Shown here: piece by piece, positions 11,112-23,000 of the stretch | Numbering within the stretch: the first letter of the stretch is position 1 | Layout of the letters: each line of letters starts with the position of its first letter | NCBI RefSeq assembly: GCF_000499845.2 | Contig: NC_023749.2 | Location: forward strand, 18,543,138-18,607,137 | Length of the DNA stretch: 64,000 bases | Direction: 5' to 3' | Source of the DNA: Phaseolus vulgaris | Lineage: Eukaryota; Streptophyta; Magnoliopsida; Fabales; Fabaceae | Notes under the pieces: generated by a model | What the model saw: only the letters and a program-made list of their open reading frames with translations | What the model was told of the DNA's origin: nothing | Database searches by the model: none | Translations under genes and position numbers: made by a program

Positions 11112-12093
11112 TGATGGATATCCACTAGGAGAGGATTTTATTAATGAAGGAAGAGGATTTTCACCTACACATTTGAAGTTCTTCCTTCTAGTCTTCTCAC
11201 AAATTAAAAGAAGTCAAAGAGAAGATCAAGCCTAAAGATAAAGAAGTCTACAAACTCTCAAATAATAGGCTTCATATTAAATATCTCTCTTTATAGTTTC
11301 TTTTAAATTGTAAATAATATAGAATAATGTTTAGAAAGGTGCTTAGAGGGAAACATGAGACACCTCTTTTGTAAAAGCATCTTTAGGCTTTAGTTTAGCA
11401 AATTCTAGAAGCTTGGGGAGTGAGCTTAGTAAGGGGGGTGTGATCTTAGGAGCTTTTTGGGTAGATTAGGGAATAAGCTATGTAAATGACCAGCCCTTAC
11501 TCCTATAAAAGGAGGGCTTAGGTCCTTCACAATTCAGATTGGAATTTTATAGTAGAGAGACTATACTCAAATTTGGAGAGAAATTGTGAGTCTTGGGTCT
11601 TCTTCTTCCTTTGCCTTATCTTGTGAGCAATGGTGAGCTTCAAGTGGCGGCACTCCATCACTTATCTTGGTTCAAGGTTCCAAGTGGCGTGAATGGCTTC
11701 TTCCAATTCTCAAAATCCAGCAAGCATCTTCCTATAAGTGTTCTTCTTCCTTTTTCTTCAATTTTTCCATTCGGTAGTTTTTGATTCCTAGAGTTTTACT
11801 TCATTTTCTACCGTTTAATTTTGTGTTTCCAGCATTGTTTCCTTGATTCTGTTTGGTGCAGTAGCTTAGCTTTTCAATTCTGTCCAATTTTCAATTTGTG
11901 TTTTTCCTTTCTTGTTGTTTGATTCCATTTGACAATATATGGACTTCCATATGAGTTTTGGTTGATGCAAAGTCTTGGTGAGTTCTTGAATTAGAACATT
12001 GATCCAATTCTAAGTAAAGTGCCACTATGACCAGCTCAAGTTGCTCCTAAGAATGTCAAAGAATCATGTATTCTTGTAGTTACATTCACATCA
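11112..12093 (+). mobile_element. Solo LTR nested in Gypsy1
   Basis: The Gypsy2 interior is continuous where Gypsy1 carries an extra 982 bp starting TGATGGATATCC and ending TTCACATCA. The flanks are the exact 5-bp duplication TGAAT (11107-11111 and 12094-12098). A TATA box, CCTATAAAAGGAGGG, lies near 11502. It is therefore a solo LTR of a different family that landed in the Gypsy1 ORF. The 63-codon frame at 11593 is LTR sequence. Confidence 0.92.
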
Positions 12094-12098
12094 TGAAT

Positions 12099-12732
12099 AG
12101 AGTTCCAAATTTTGCAAACCATGATTTGAGGATTTCCTTTGGAAAACTTGCAACTAAATTGCACACTTTAAATTCTTATCATCCTCAAACGCATGGTCAA
12201 AATATATTTGAAATCTCTTTCTACTATGCCTAGAGTAATCATGAAGTGCACACACAACTCTAGAGGTGAGCAAACATACCATAAAGTAGTTCACAAAACT
12301 ACTTATATTTCTACTTTTAAAGTTATGTGTGGGTTCATTCATCTTTCTCCTTTTAAGTTGTTACCATCTTCTATAGGATTTATGCCTAAAGAGAAAGTAA
12401 CCACAAATGAACATTTTAAAATACATAAGATGATTAGAGACCACACACAACCATTAAAAGAGAAACTTTGTCCAAGGTTTCCAAAACCAAAAGAAAAACA
12501 AAAATGGCAACCTAGTAAAATTAATTTGCAAACTAACACCTATGCCTTATTTGATTATTTCTATAGGTGGACGTTTGATCCAGGAGGACAAGCTTTGGCG
12601 AAGCAAAAGGTTGCTATCCGAGATCAAGTCTGTAGATCTGAGGATAGATCTTCTCAAGAAAGAGGAGATGATGGACACCATCCAGCCACATCCATTCCCC
12701 TAGCCATGAAGAAGAAGAAGCAATGGATTTGA
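12099..12732 (+). pseudogene. Gypsy1 integrase-like 3' part of the ORF
   Basis: After the solo LTR the ORF resumes and matches residues about 405-584 of the Gypsy2 protein. Recognisable blocks are HPQTHGQN (from the conserved HPQTDGQ of Gypsy integrases) and VHKTTYISTFKVMCGF (related to VHKTTxxSPFEVVYGF). Near 12210 Gypsy1 lacks five bases relative to Gypsy2, which shifts the frame; the open stretch 12193-12732 begins around there. At its end Gypsy1 reads TGT where Gypsy2 has the stop TGA, adding a tail of about 30 codons. Confidence 0.75.
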
Positions 12733-12747
12733 GGACAAATCCTTTTC

Positions 12748-12760
12748 AAGAGGGAGGGGA
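12748..12760 (+). promoter_or_regulatory. Polypurine tract, Gypsy1
   Basis: AAGAGGGAGGGGA lies directly before the TG of the right LTR and is identical in Gypsy2 (63179-63191). It is the expected plus-strand priming site. Confidence 0.85.
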
Positions 12761-13456
12761 TGATGGAAGAGGCGCAAGCACAAGCCCACATGCAAGCCCA
12801 CCAAAGGGTAGATTTGGGCCAACCATAGAGTTATGGCCAAGAGGATCCAAGAAGACGTTCTTTTACATGTTCAAATGTCATAAACTCTAGTGTAGAGTAG
12901 ACTTTAATTTCTTGTCAAAATTAGCATAGGAACTTTATTTGTAATTTTCTTAGAATTAATTTTGGCACCTAAAACACCAACCTAGGTAAACTTAGAGTTT
13001 CTAAAAAAACCTCTAAATTTACCAAGGCCGGTCTAGAAAGCCCATGGAGGGGTGAGCATAAAAACTAGACACACCCCTCCCCATGTGCTCATTTGTGCAC
13101 CCATGTGCCATGTGCACCCATGTGCTTCACATTTACATTTCATTTGGCTAGCATTAGGGTTGCATTATGGTCCTCCTTAGCCTATAAAAGGAGGAGCCTA
13201 CACCTTGTATTTTCAAGTTTATTGTGAGTAAAGTTATGCTGCCATTTTGTGTCAAGCTTTGCTTCTCCTAGAATTCTAGGCTCTAAACTTCATTTCCTTC
13301 ACATCTCCTTGGGTAGGCCGAACCTCCCTAGCTTCATTCACATCATGCACCTTCAAGATCAACACCACTCTTAGAAGGATCTTGCTCACACACCTTCATA
13401 GCTTCCGCACCACTTTTTCTCACATGATTCAAGAAGACCTTCATAAAATGCCATCA
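12761..13456 (+). repeat. Gypsy1 right LTR
   Basis: It starts TGATGGAAGAGG and ends ATGCCATCA, the same length as the left LTR. It is followed by TAGAT, the right target-site duplication. Confidence 0.93.
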
Positions 13457-13461
13457 TAGAT

Positions 13462-14010
13462 TTTCACTTTTTAAAAGGATATAAACAAAAAGAGCATACC
13501 CTAAACCATATGTTGATTCAACATGTGTTTGATAAGACTACCTTGAATTAGAACAATTTATCTTATTTTCCTGTTGTTTCATGCAAAGAAAGGTTCAAAG
13601 GAATATTAAGGAAAAAAAACAGTGTCTGTTGGTTGAGTTAATTTAATTTCTTATAATTATATTCTGCCAGTTACCATTACAATATGTCAAGTTTTAACAA
13701 AAGGCCAAAAGCAGTGATGGGAGATGTGTACAGCTTGTAATCTCAAGTTCTCAACCCTTTCACACACTAATACCTTAACTTTTAAAACCAATTGAATTAC
13801 AAGGGAAACAAGATATATTTGTAAATGAACTCATCAGGGGTAATGCTGCATGTTCTTCTGTGAACTGTCTAATCCATAAAAGTAATTAATTTTTTTTTAC
13901 CGATAATAAAAAATAAATAAATGGAAGTAACAATCTATATACCAAGTCAAAGCAATTAAATACCTTTATGTAATAATCTATATACAAAATCAAAGCAAGT
14001 AAATACCTTT
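13462..14010 (+). other. Intergenic, with a 43-bp tandem duplication
   Basis: No gene or element was recognised. Near 13929-14014 a unit of about 43 bp, containing AATCTATATAC and TAAATACCTTTATG, is present twice in a row with a few differences. The second copy contains the target site of the insertion that follows. Confidence 0.4.
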
Positions 14011-14538
14011 ATGTGGCCAACCTGTTTGATGTGACAGAAAAAGGATTCTTTGGAAGACAGTGAGACTGCTGTCATTAGAACAGAATCTGAATCCTCTGAC
14101 CATGTGCACATTCATGGATGGCACAAGAAAATTCTGTGAAGAGGGAAGAAGCAGCAGCCTATCGGGAATACAGGCTCTGCTGCATCTGTTTCAGGGACTG
14201 CAGCATTGATTGAAACAGCTTGGCTAATCCCAGCAGCTGGCGTTTTGGAAGTTTGGCAGGAAAATGTTTATGTGATCCAGTATGCTGGCTCAATCATCTG
14301 TAGCTTGCTGTTTTTCTTAGATGCACCATCTTTCTGTATACCTTATGTGTCTTTTGTAAGACAACTCAAGGTTGGGTAAGGACTTGTCCTTTTTAAAAGG
14401 GTGAGAGAGGTTTTTAAGGGATTTTTTCTTTTTCTGTTGAAACATGTAAGTTAGGCTAATTGATGTAATTTCTGTAATTGGGTTGAATATTTCAATTTTT
14501 CCTATTTATTTATTCTTTATATTGCAGATAAAAAAAAT
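14011..14538 (+). mobile_element. Short 5'-truncated non-LTR retrotransposon insertion
   Basis: The 528-bp segment ends in GATAAAAAAATT and is flanked by an 11-bp direct repeat TAAATACCTTT (14000-14010 and 14539-14549). An A-rich 3' end with a long target-site duplication is the mark of a LINE or SINE insertion. No protein-coding part is left, so the family is not assigned; the GCAGATAAAAAAA tail resembles the GTCGATAAAAAAA tail of the LINE fragment at 50232. Confidence 0.65.
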
Positions 14539-14549
14539 TAAATACCTTT

Positions 14550-15207
14550 GTATCCAAAAGAGCTGCTATGCCACTCAAAGAAATATAAGACCGACAGTTA
14601 TTTTTTTGGTGTGCTAATACTTGAATTAGATAGAGATGGAGGAGAGAGCTTCGTTAACAGCTCCCAAACTCTTCAATTTTTATGGTTATTTGAACCAATT
14701 TACTTATTTCCTAGCCAATATCTTAGATTGGTTCCCTGAATTTTCCAACAATTTTTAATTTTCGTATCAAAATCAAATAAAACCTCATAGTGAGAGAGGT
14801 TTTCAAGAAACTTTTGGAATCTGTGATTAGCATGAATACAATTGGTGATCTCTAGACATAGTATATGTGTTCTTATGGTTTGAGAACCTGATATATATAA
14901 ATAATAGCTTGCAAAGTAGAAGGGATATACAGCATATTTATAAGACAGTTATTGAAGCTGACGGCCTTTTCACCTCTTTATTATGTTAGTATCAATTTAA
15001 ATTAATGATATTAAAGTACCTTGAGAATTAAGAGACGGGACAAAAGATCAGGATCCTTAATTTAGATTGTAATTGCTAGTAATACCTGCTAAACTATACG
15101 GTTTCATTGTAACAATGGAAATTATCACGGACCAAAATACTCTTATTTTCCTCGTATAATTTACAAAACTCTTGGTGAATACATCCTTGCATATATTACT
15201 GTAAGAT
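14550..15207 (+). other. Intergenic, 3' side of the bHLH gene
   Basis: No gene is visible apart from short chance frames. As the bHLH gene is on the minus strand, this stretch holds its 3' untranslated region and terminator. A reverse-strand AATAAAG near 14976 could serve as a polyadenylation signal, but this is unproven. Confidence 0.4.
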
Positions 15208-16213
15208 CTAGAAACCCCACATATCATCACTACAATTATCAAAATCCCACCACTCGTCTTGTGTTTCAACGTCACTGTTGGATCCATTTACAAACCTTTT
15301 CAACCTCTCACTTACTTTGGCGGCTCCTAATTGCAGAAAAGATTGAGGAATCTGCATAAACCCATCAATTTTTTTAAAAGTTAGAGGAATAAGATATGAG
15401 ATATATATGTTAAGAAGAACAAATTAAACAACAGAAAATGATGACACATACCTCAGCATGCACAACATGAAGCACCGAGTCTCCAGTGAGTGAGGAATTG
15501 GCACTTCTAACCTCTATGTTCTCTTCATGCAGCATTCGAATAATTTCACAGAAAATGAACTGGTGGTCTATCCCAGTAATCAGAACAACTTGTAGGGAGG
15601 AACCCACTTCTTGAATCTCAAGTTGTGGAGATTTTGGGAGACGTGTTGCAGCAAAAGTAGCTCTGCTACTGGAGAAGCAACCGTGGGATCTTTTCTTAAT
15701 ACCCTGCAAACTCTCTTTCTTCTCCTGTGCCATCTTCACCTTCGCCTCCAAACTCTTGATGTAGTTGATTGCCTCATCCACTTGGTCTGGCAGTGGCAAT
15801 ACTTCCTGCGTCATTACCAACACACCAAATCAATAACACCATTCAAACTCGAAAGACACACCAATCATTCTGAGAAAAACAATTCAGGCCATTAACCTAT
15901 GAGAAATCATCATAGGTATCAGTAGCAAAGCAATATATCAACCATTTGTGATCTAAACAGTATGTAACTTTGTATTTAAGTTTTGTAAACCATAGCCACC
16001 CATATAAACATAATTTATAGAGGAATCAAAATCTCCATGCAAGAAAAAAGTCGGTAAGAAAACAAAAGAAGGAAGATTTAAAACCTTGGGGTTGTAGCTA
16101 GGGAGAAGAGAATTGAGTTTGTTGAAGAGGATCTTCATCTGGTTTCTTCTGTTTTTTTCAACGAGCCTTCTTTCAACCTTGGTTGAAGAGGGCTGAATTC
16201 CTAGCCGATCCAT
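15208..16213 (-). CDS. bHLH transcription factor (bHLH162/bHLH36-like), three exons
   Basis: Three exons on the minus strand join without any frame break: 16213-16085 (43 codons), 15805-15452 (118 codons) and 15351-15208 (47 codons plus TAG), giving 208 residues. All introns have GT...AG ends. Residues 12-43 form the basic region and helix 1, with the His/Glu/Arg-type pattern changed to K..ER.LVEKNRR, followed by FNKLNSLLPSY. Helix 2 is EVLPLPDQVDEAINYIKSLE at the start of exon 2. The C-terminal half has an ACT-like fold pattern (VVLITGIDHQF, then HEENIEV) and ends in EWWDF...WGF. This matches the small plant group around Arabidopsis bHLH162/36/118/125. Such proteins bind E-box-like DNA as dimers in the nucleus. 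The glutamate and arginines needed for E-box contact are present. The exact target or pathway cannot be read from sequence. Confidence 0.88.
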
Positions 16214-16290
16214 TATTAAGAGATGCAGTTAAATTTTGCAGCAATGTGAGTTTAGAACATAGGAAGATGAATGAAGTGGCGTGTGCATGT

Positions 16291-16306
16291 GGTATATATA
16301 TATACG
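16291..16306 (-). promoter_or_regulatory. TATA box of the bHLH gene
   Basis: On the minus strand CGTATATATATATACC lies about 80 bp upstream of the ATG at 16213, a plausible distance for a TATA box with a short 5' leader. No other strong promoter motif is identified. Confidence 0.5.
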
Positions 16307-16560
16307 TGATAGAATGGTGAAAGGGTACGAGATTGATGGCAATAAATGAATTGAATTGTGAGATATCGGAAACGTCATATCGTGATGTCATATTCTTGAG
16401 TCTGCCATGTCTGAGTCATTTAGTTTTGCTCTACCGTCCAAATATACATCTTCCTTTATTATGCACTTTCCTTCTTTTCTTTCTCACTTCAATATATGCG
16501 CTAACGCGTAAAACTAACAAAATACTTTTCCTATTATTTTATATGATAGTGATGCCTTCG

Positions 16561-16563
<3 letters not shown>

Positions 16564-16608
<45 letters not shown>
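16564..16608 (+). repeat. (AT)n microsatellite
   Basis: An uninterrupted AT dinucleotide run of about 45 bp, some 350 bp upstream of the bHLH start codon. The frame at 16333-16620 that ends in Tyr-Ile repeats is an artefact of it. Confidence 0.95.
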
Positions 16609-16612
<4 letters not shown>

Positions 16613-16874
16613 TTTATTAATTTTATCTTCTGAGATATTAAAAAGGGTAATTAAAAAATGTTTTAAATTTTGTTGAAAGTAATGGATATATATATATATA
16701 CATATATTTAAAAAATTTATTAATTTTAACTTCTGGGATATTAAAAAGGGTAATTAAAAAATGTTTTAAATTTTGTTGAAAGTAATGGATATATATATAT
16801 ATATATTTAAAAAGTTTATTAATTATTAAAAAGGGTAGTTAAAAAATGTTTTAAATTTTGTTGAAAGTAATGGA
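16606..16874 (+). repeat. Three-copy tandem repeat, unit about 80-100 bp
   Basis: Three copies of a block with TTTATTAATT, TTAAAAAGGGTA, and AATTTTGTTGAAAGTAATGG are arranged head to tail (about 16606-16684, 16706-16787 and 16805-16873). Copies 1 and 2 are followed by an AT run; copy 3 lacks about 13 bp. The array lies upstream of the bHLH gene, so it could affect its expression, but no direct evidence exists. Confidence 0.88.
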
Positions 16875-17322
16875 TAAGTGGATAAAGTGAACAAAAATAA
16901 ATGGTTAGCCAAACTTCACGTAAATTTTCCCACCCTTTATATTAGGATGGCGCGCTAATCATTTCAGCCTTATTTTTAATATATTATATTTAAAATAAAA
17001 ATACATATCATTTAAAGTATTATAAGTTTTTATTGTTAAAAACGGTAAATATTCAATAACATTATAATTTAAATTATCAACACCTAAAAAATATATTTTA
17101 CTTGTTGTAATAGAATAATTCAATTTATAAAAGTAATCATTTTCTTATTTTTTTTAATTAAAAATGAGTAATAATAAATTGAAGACTTAGAAAATGTTTA
17201 TATAAGTATAATTTAAAATGAAATGTATTTTTTTTTTAAAATAGACTACTTATCAATTGGCCTTCAATATAATAAATCACTCTATCTTAATGAATTAAAG
17301 ACAAAGTTTAGATGTTATTGTC
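16875..17322 (+). other. AT-rich intergenic stretch
   Basis: No gene, repeat family or motif was recognised between the tandem repeat and the CACTA element. The last bases, ACT (17323-17325), are the left target-site duplication of the CACTA element. Confidence 0.4.
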
Positions 17323-17325
17323 ACT

Positions 17326-17545
17326 CACTACAAAAAAAAAAACCGATTTACCTACGGACAAAATCCGTATGTAAGAGCAGAAATTCGTAGGTAAATCAGC
17401 ATTACCTACGGATTTCTCACGGAAAAAAATTCGTATGTAATGTTGGCGTCGGTAATTTACCTACGAAATATGTACCCGTGGGTAACAACAGTCCGTGGGT
17501 AATACCCACGAACATCAGTCCGTAGGTAATTCCGTATGTAATCAT
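17326..17545 (+). repeat. CACTA 3' terminus and subterminal repeats
   Basis: After the terminal CACTACAAAAAA, the motif TTACCTACGGA and its inverted form TCCGTAGGTAA recur many times in both orientations, with variants such as CCGTGGGTAA. Such arrays are binding sites for the small (TnpA-type) CACTA protein in known elements. Confidence 0.88.
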
Positions 17546-17812
17546 ACATCCATCAAAATGTCTATTCATACATTTAAATGAATGCCTTTTTTAAAACCTG
17601 TATAATTTAACATATCCAACACACATTTAATTTCAAATTCAAATATAACATAATTAAAATCTCATCATATAAAAGATAACATAATATAAAGTCAAGTCCA
17701 CTTGAAACATCTAAAAATCAAAACAAACTTGAAACATAACTAAAGATCCTAATTCAAAAATCAAGTGAACTTGTAATGTATTTTGTTGTTCAAAAAAACT
17801 ACAAACATAATC

Positions 17813-19918
17813 CTAATAGTCTGCATAATGATTATCGTCATCTTGTTGTTGCGTAGGTGGTTCCTTTTGCCTTGGTGGTTCTTGTGGCGACAATACTTGT
17901 TGAGATTGTTGTGCAACAGAACTTCGTGCTTCGGGAGGAAGGAAAGGAAGAATGACACTAACCAATGATTTCACATGCTCGGTGAGTTTATCATTGTGTT
18001 CCTTATAATTTCGAACTTCTTCCTTTAGCAACAAAACGCTTGGTGAATCCTCGGAGGAACTCGAAGGTTGATTATAGGTGAGAGTATTACCACGTTTAAA
18101 GTTATGAGCCAAGTCTCCAACTTCGTAGATTCGACCTTTCTTCTTGCCAACTGCTGCAAGAAGCCAACTTTCAAGTCTAATTCTGTCTTCCTCTGCAGAA
18201 TCTATAGGGGATGATCTAGATGCAACCTTTGATCTGACTTGTGAAAGTCTACTCTGAAATTCTTCCTATTATGGATACACAAAAATAATGTCATATGTAC
18301 AATATATAACTAAAATAAAGACAAATAACAACAAAATGTAACTCACGTGTGTACGTCTCGATCTTTCATCAACAAATTCACCACTACTTTTTCGTATATG
18401 AGTCTGCATAAATACCTCATCAATATATGCAGGACGACCCAATTCTTTTGCCTATAAACAACAAACATAAATAATATTATTTTTATGCAAAACAATATCA
18501 TCCAACTTCTTAAACTTGATATAATCCAATGTAGTATTATCAAATATCTAACCTTCAAACATTGTATAATAGAATAATATGTAATCATAAAACATAATTC
18601 AAAACCAATTACAAACAAAGTCCAATGCAACTTATATGTTTCGTGAATACATACCATGCGAATGGCATGCTCATGTGTACTAATGGAGCCACCTGTGTGT
18701 AAAGAACCACCTGTATCAGATGTTCAGTTTTTTTGGTTTTGAATACACTTGGAACGAAAGTCAGGTGAATTCCACTGAGATAGCAAAGAAGTCCAGACAT
18801 CATCAAACATCCAAATAGGCTTTTTCCCATTTTTTCTAGCTTCCATGAACATTTCAGATAACCTATGTGCAGCTTTTGAGTGGAAGTTTTTTTTAATCCT
18901 TTCCTCATGTTCAGGTTTCCAACAGACTTTTTTCTATGTAAACACAAAATTTATAGTTAAAAAAGTGAAGAATTTTTTAATACAACACTTTAAAGAAATA
19001 ATAACTGAGAATTCAATTATGGAAGATGCCAAATACCAAAACAAATGGACATTTTAATTAAATGCAACAAGTATAATATAACAAGTATTGTTAATATTAA
19101 ATATAAGAAGAAATACTTTAAAACGTATAAGAAGAAATACTTTAAAACGTATAAGAAGAAATACTTTAAAACGTTTGAAGAAGATTTCTCTGTCTTCATC
19201 AGTCATTGAACCCCATGTAAGCCATGGCTGACAATATTGTTGTTTAATGATGAATGTGATTGCCTGTGATGCAACCCTACATGGATGAAACCTTAAAAAA
19301 ACAAGTAATAAAGAAATTATTAGATAATAAATTGATAAAAGAAATAATGTGAAAGATTTTATTTATGGTCTTTACTTACCCATTACCATAAGGTGAAATC
19401 ATAGGAAGAGCATGACCAACTGAGAGAGTGTCATCCTCATTGTTTGATTCTGCATCACCTCTATCAGGATAAATCTGTGCACCTTCCCCAATAGCACAAT
19501 CATTGATTCTAGAAGGCACTGATAGCGGTGAGGGTGTTGATAATGGTGTAACCCTTGGCAATGGTGATGGTACTGATGATGTTGAGGGTCCTGCACCTGA
19601 TGGAGAAGGCGCTGATGCCACAACTGGGGTTGGGGAAGATGTGGTGGGAGAATTGTCTCTTCTTGATTGAAAAGGTATGTCTGCAGTCGTAGGACATGGA
19701 AAAGATGCAGCGGTAGAGATAGGCGTGAGACCTGGGGTAGGAGAAGATGTATGTGCAGGAGTTGGGAATGGGGAAGGTACATGTGCAATAGGTGCATTTG
19801 GTGGGGGTGGAATATTTACTTTAAGCACATATCGTGGCCTTTTACGCTTCATTACCCTTTTCCCCTTATTTTGACCAGATAAGTAAGGTTTTGGTTGGTC
19901 ACATCCTCCTGAAGACAT
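17813..19918 (-). pseudogene. Transposase_24-family (TnpA-like) protein of the CACTA element
   Basis: A multi-exon gene is visible. Exon 1 (19918 to about 19380) encodes a proline/serine-rich segment after MSSGGCDQPKPYLSGQNKGKR and ends in an acidic stretch. Next is a short exon near 19290-19170 (FHPCRVASQAITFIIKQQYC), then about 18940-18658 (WKPEHEERIKKNF, later GGSLHTGGSIST and HEHAIRM), 18452-18349 (KELGRPAYIDEVFMQTH, FVDERS), and about 18267-17813, ending in a coiled, glutamine-rich tail. The GGS..TGGS...H block and the T-H-x-K pattern are typical of the plant Transposase_24 family, which in CACTA elements takes the place of TnpA and binds the subterminal repeats. One TGA at 18724-18726 interrupts the frame where CGA (Arg) is expected. 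No other break was seen, so the gene may have died recently. Exon ends are estimates. Confidence 0.72.
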
Positions 19919-20082
19919 CTATAACAAAAAAATTATATTATCAATTATAAATGAAAGGAACATACTGCAATTAAAAACACACAACATAATAAAAGTTTCT
20001 TTCACAGAAGAATCATTGTGTTATTACATAAACAAGAAAATAGCAACACTAACAATCACATAATGTATTCATAACACATAAT

Positions 20083-23000
20083 TCAATCATCATCAAATTC
20101 ATGTTCTTCATTGTCTTCTTCTGAATCATTTCGTTCAAGTTGCCCATCTTCACTATCCTCTCCAGTATAATCATTTTCAGTGTCCCCATTTTCACTATCT
20201 TCAACCTCCTCTTCATTATCCTCTTCTTGAAAATCTTGAAATTCATTATCTTCGTCCACTTCTTCAACATGAACCTGCGAATGTTGGAATCCTAAAATAC
20301 CTTCAACTTCAATTACTTCATTTACATGTGACATTTCATCTATTTGGTAAGGAACATCATCTTCCATATCAAGAGATTCAATGCAACCTCTAGGCTTTGT
20401 TTTAATTGCAACACACCAACTTTTTTTGTCCTTTCTTGATGTCGGATAGGGGACATAATATACTTGTCTTACATTATGTGCAAGGATAAATGAATCAAAG
20501 GGTAAATACCTTTTCTCCATGTGAATGTCCACAATTCCATATTTAGGATCCACTATTGTACCTCTATGTGATGGATCAAACCACTGACAATAAAATACCA
20601 CCACTTTCTTTGGGGAGCTCGAAGAATTGTACTCTAGCTCATATATATGTTCAATGAATCCATAGAAATCATCATGGCCTCCTTCCGTGAGCCCCTTTAC
20701 ATAAACACCACTATTTATTGTTTTTTTCCCCTTGCTCCATGCATGAGTGTGAAATTTGTACCCATTGACGAAGTAAGTGTGCCATTCATTAGCACATGTG
20801 AAAGGGCCATATGATAATTCCCTTAAGTGTATGTTTCTTACATTTAAAGGTTCACTTGTAACCTACAAAGGCAAGAGATACTGACTTATTTATATTTTTT
20901 TTAGGTTATATAAGACATAACTTAATCACATTGAGTTGATCATACCTGACCCGTAAACCATTCAGGGAAATGTGCATGTATATCATTTGATGCATTTGAT
21001 GAGCTTATTTGTTTAGATTGCAAGAATGAACTGTGAAACATATTGACACAATAAAGAATGGTTTATTTAGAGGATCAATTTTGTCAAAAATTGAAGTCAA
21101 TTATTTGATATACTCACTCGAGGTATGGTTTTACTTCGTTGCAATTGATCAAAACATGAACATGGACAGAGTTCCATTCTTTATGGTTGAACCAATGGAT
21201 TAACTTTTTCCTGAAGAACGACCAGGCTGGTTAAAGATGGATAACATTGATGGAAAACTTTCAATTCCACGAGGTATTTCATTTCTACGATTTCATGGTG
21301 ACAACATGAAGTTCTTGAAATAGTGGGAACAAAAGTGAATTGTTTCTCGGTGCAAGTAAGATGCAGAAATTGATCCTTCAACTTGAGCCTTATTTTTCAC
21401 TGAGCGTTTAGAATCACCCATAAACCTATAATTAAGTAAATTGGAGATAGATTTAGACAAATAAATGAACTATTTTGACATAATAACAATAATATTTTTC
21501 ATACCTTTCAAATGGATACATCCATCTATATTGAACTGGTCCACCAAGTCTTGCTTCATTTGCAAGATGAATTGGAAGGTGTTCCATTGAATCAAAGAAT
21601 GCAGGGGGAATACTCTCTCCAACTTGCAAAGAATGATTGAAATGTTTTCTTCCATTCTAACCAAGTCATGATCCTTTATTGTTGCCGAGCACAAATCTTT
21701 GAAGAAATGGCTGACTTCGATAAGTGGATTCAAAACATGCACTGGTAATGAATGAAATGCAATAGGAAGTAAACACTCCATGAATATATGGCAATCATGA
21801 CTTTTCATTCCAAGCATCTTCCCCTTGTCTACATCCACACATCTTGCCAAATTTGAAGAATAACCATCAGGCATACGAAGTTCTTTTATCCATTGATAAA
21901 CTAACTTTGATTCCCCTGTAGTTAAAGTGTAATTTGCTTTTGGTTTTAGAATCTTCCCATTAGCTTGCAACTTTAACTCCAAATCAGGTCTCCTACAATG
22001 CAATGTTAGGTCTTTTCTTGCCTTATCATTGTCCTTTGTTTTACCTTTTACATCCATGACGGTGTTAAATATATTGTCAAAGAAATTTTTCTCTATATGC
22101 ATAACATCAAGATTGTGCCTCAATAAATTATCTTTCCAATATGGAAGATCCCAAAAGATACTTCTTTTTGTCCAATTATGCCACTCTCCATAACCTGGTA
22201 ATTTGGACATGTGAGGCTCATCTATGACTGTTGGTAGATTCCTAACTATACTCCAAACCTCTTCAGATGTCAACATAGGTGGTGGTCCACCCATTTCAAC
22301 TTTGTCCTTTTTGAAAGCCTTTTTATTCCTCCTAAATGTATGATCATTAGGCAGGAACCTACGGTGTGAGTCAAACCAACTATTTTTTTTTCCATGTTCT
22401 AATCTAAAGGCCTTTGTGTGCTCCAAGCAATACGGGCAAGCCAATTTACCTTAAGTCCCCCAACTAGACAACATGCCATATGCAGGGAAGTCATTAATTG
22501 TCCACATTAGACTTGCTCGCATCATAAAGTTTTGCTTCCTTGAAATATCGTATGTTTGAACACCACTCCACAACTTTTTAAGATCATCGATAAGTGGTTG
22601 AAAATAAACATCGATACGAGCCTTCGGATTATGTGGACCGGGAATGAGACAACTCAAAAACATATAGGGTCTAGACATGCACATTTCAGGAGGAAGATTA
22701 TATGGGGTGACAATTACTGGCCAACAAGAGTAAGGTTTTGCTGATGCTTGAATATATGGATTAAATCCATCAGAGCATAAACCAAGTCGTATATTACGTG
22801 GCTCAGCGGCAAATTCAGGATGTAATTGATCAAAATGTTTCCAAGCTTCACCATCTGAGGGATGTCGTAGCACACCCGAAGGTCTTCTATTATCATAGTG
22901 CCATGTCATTTGTCCTGAAGTTTGCATAGATGCAAACAATCTTTGTAATCTTGGAATTATAGGAAAATAGAACATTCTTTTCAGAGGAATTGGTTTTCTT

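Larger units (their letters stand above)
7348..13456 (+). mobile_element. Gypsy1, complete non-autonomous LTR retrotransposon
   Basis: Both LTRs are 696 bp (7348-8043 and 12761-13456) and the whole is flanked by the exact 5-bp duplication TAGAT (7343-7347 and 13457-13461). A tRNA primer-binding site follows the left LTR and a polypurine tract precedes the right one. The interior carries a gag-like ORF fused to remnants of protease and integrase, the same arrangement as Gypsy2, with no reverse transcriptase core or RNase H. The ORF is broken by nonsense changes, a small deletion and a 982-bp solo LTR. By eye the LTRs differ at roughly ten positions, so Gypsy1 is older than Gypsy2. Confidence 0.93.

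Noticed and set aside
19399..19882. Long frames in other phases over the proline/serine-rich exon of the Transposase_24 gene
   Set aside because: They come from low-complexity codons of the real exon on the minus strand.
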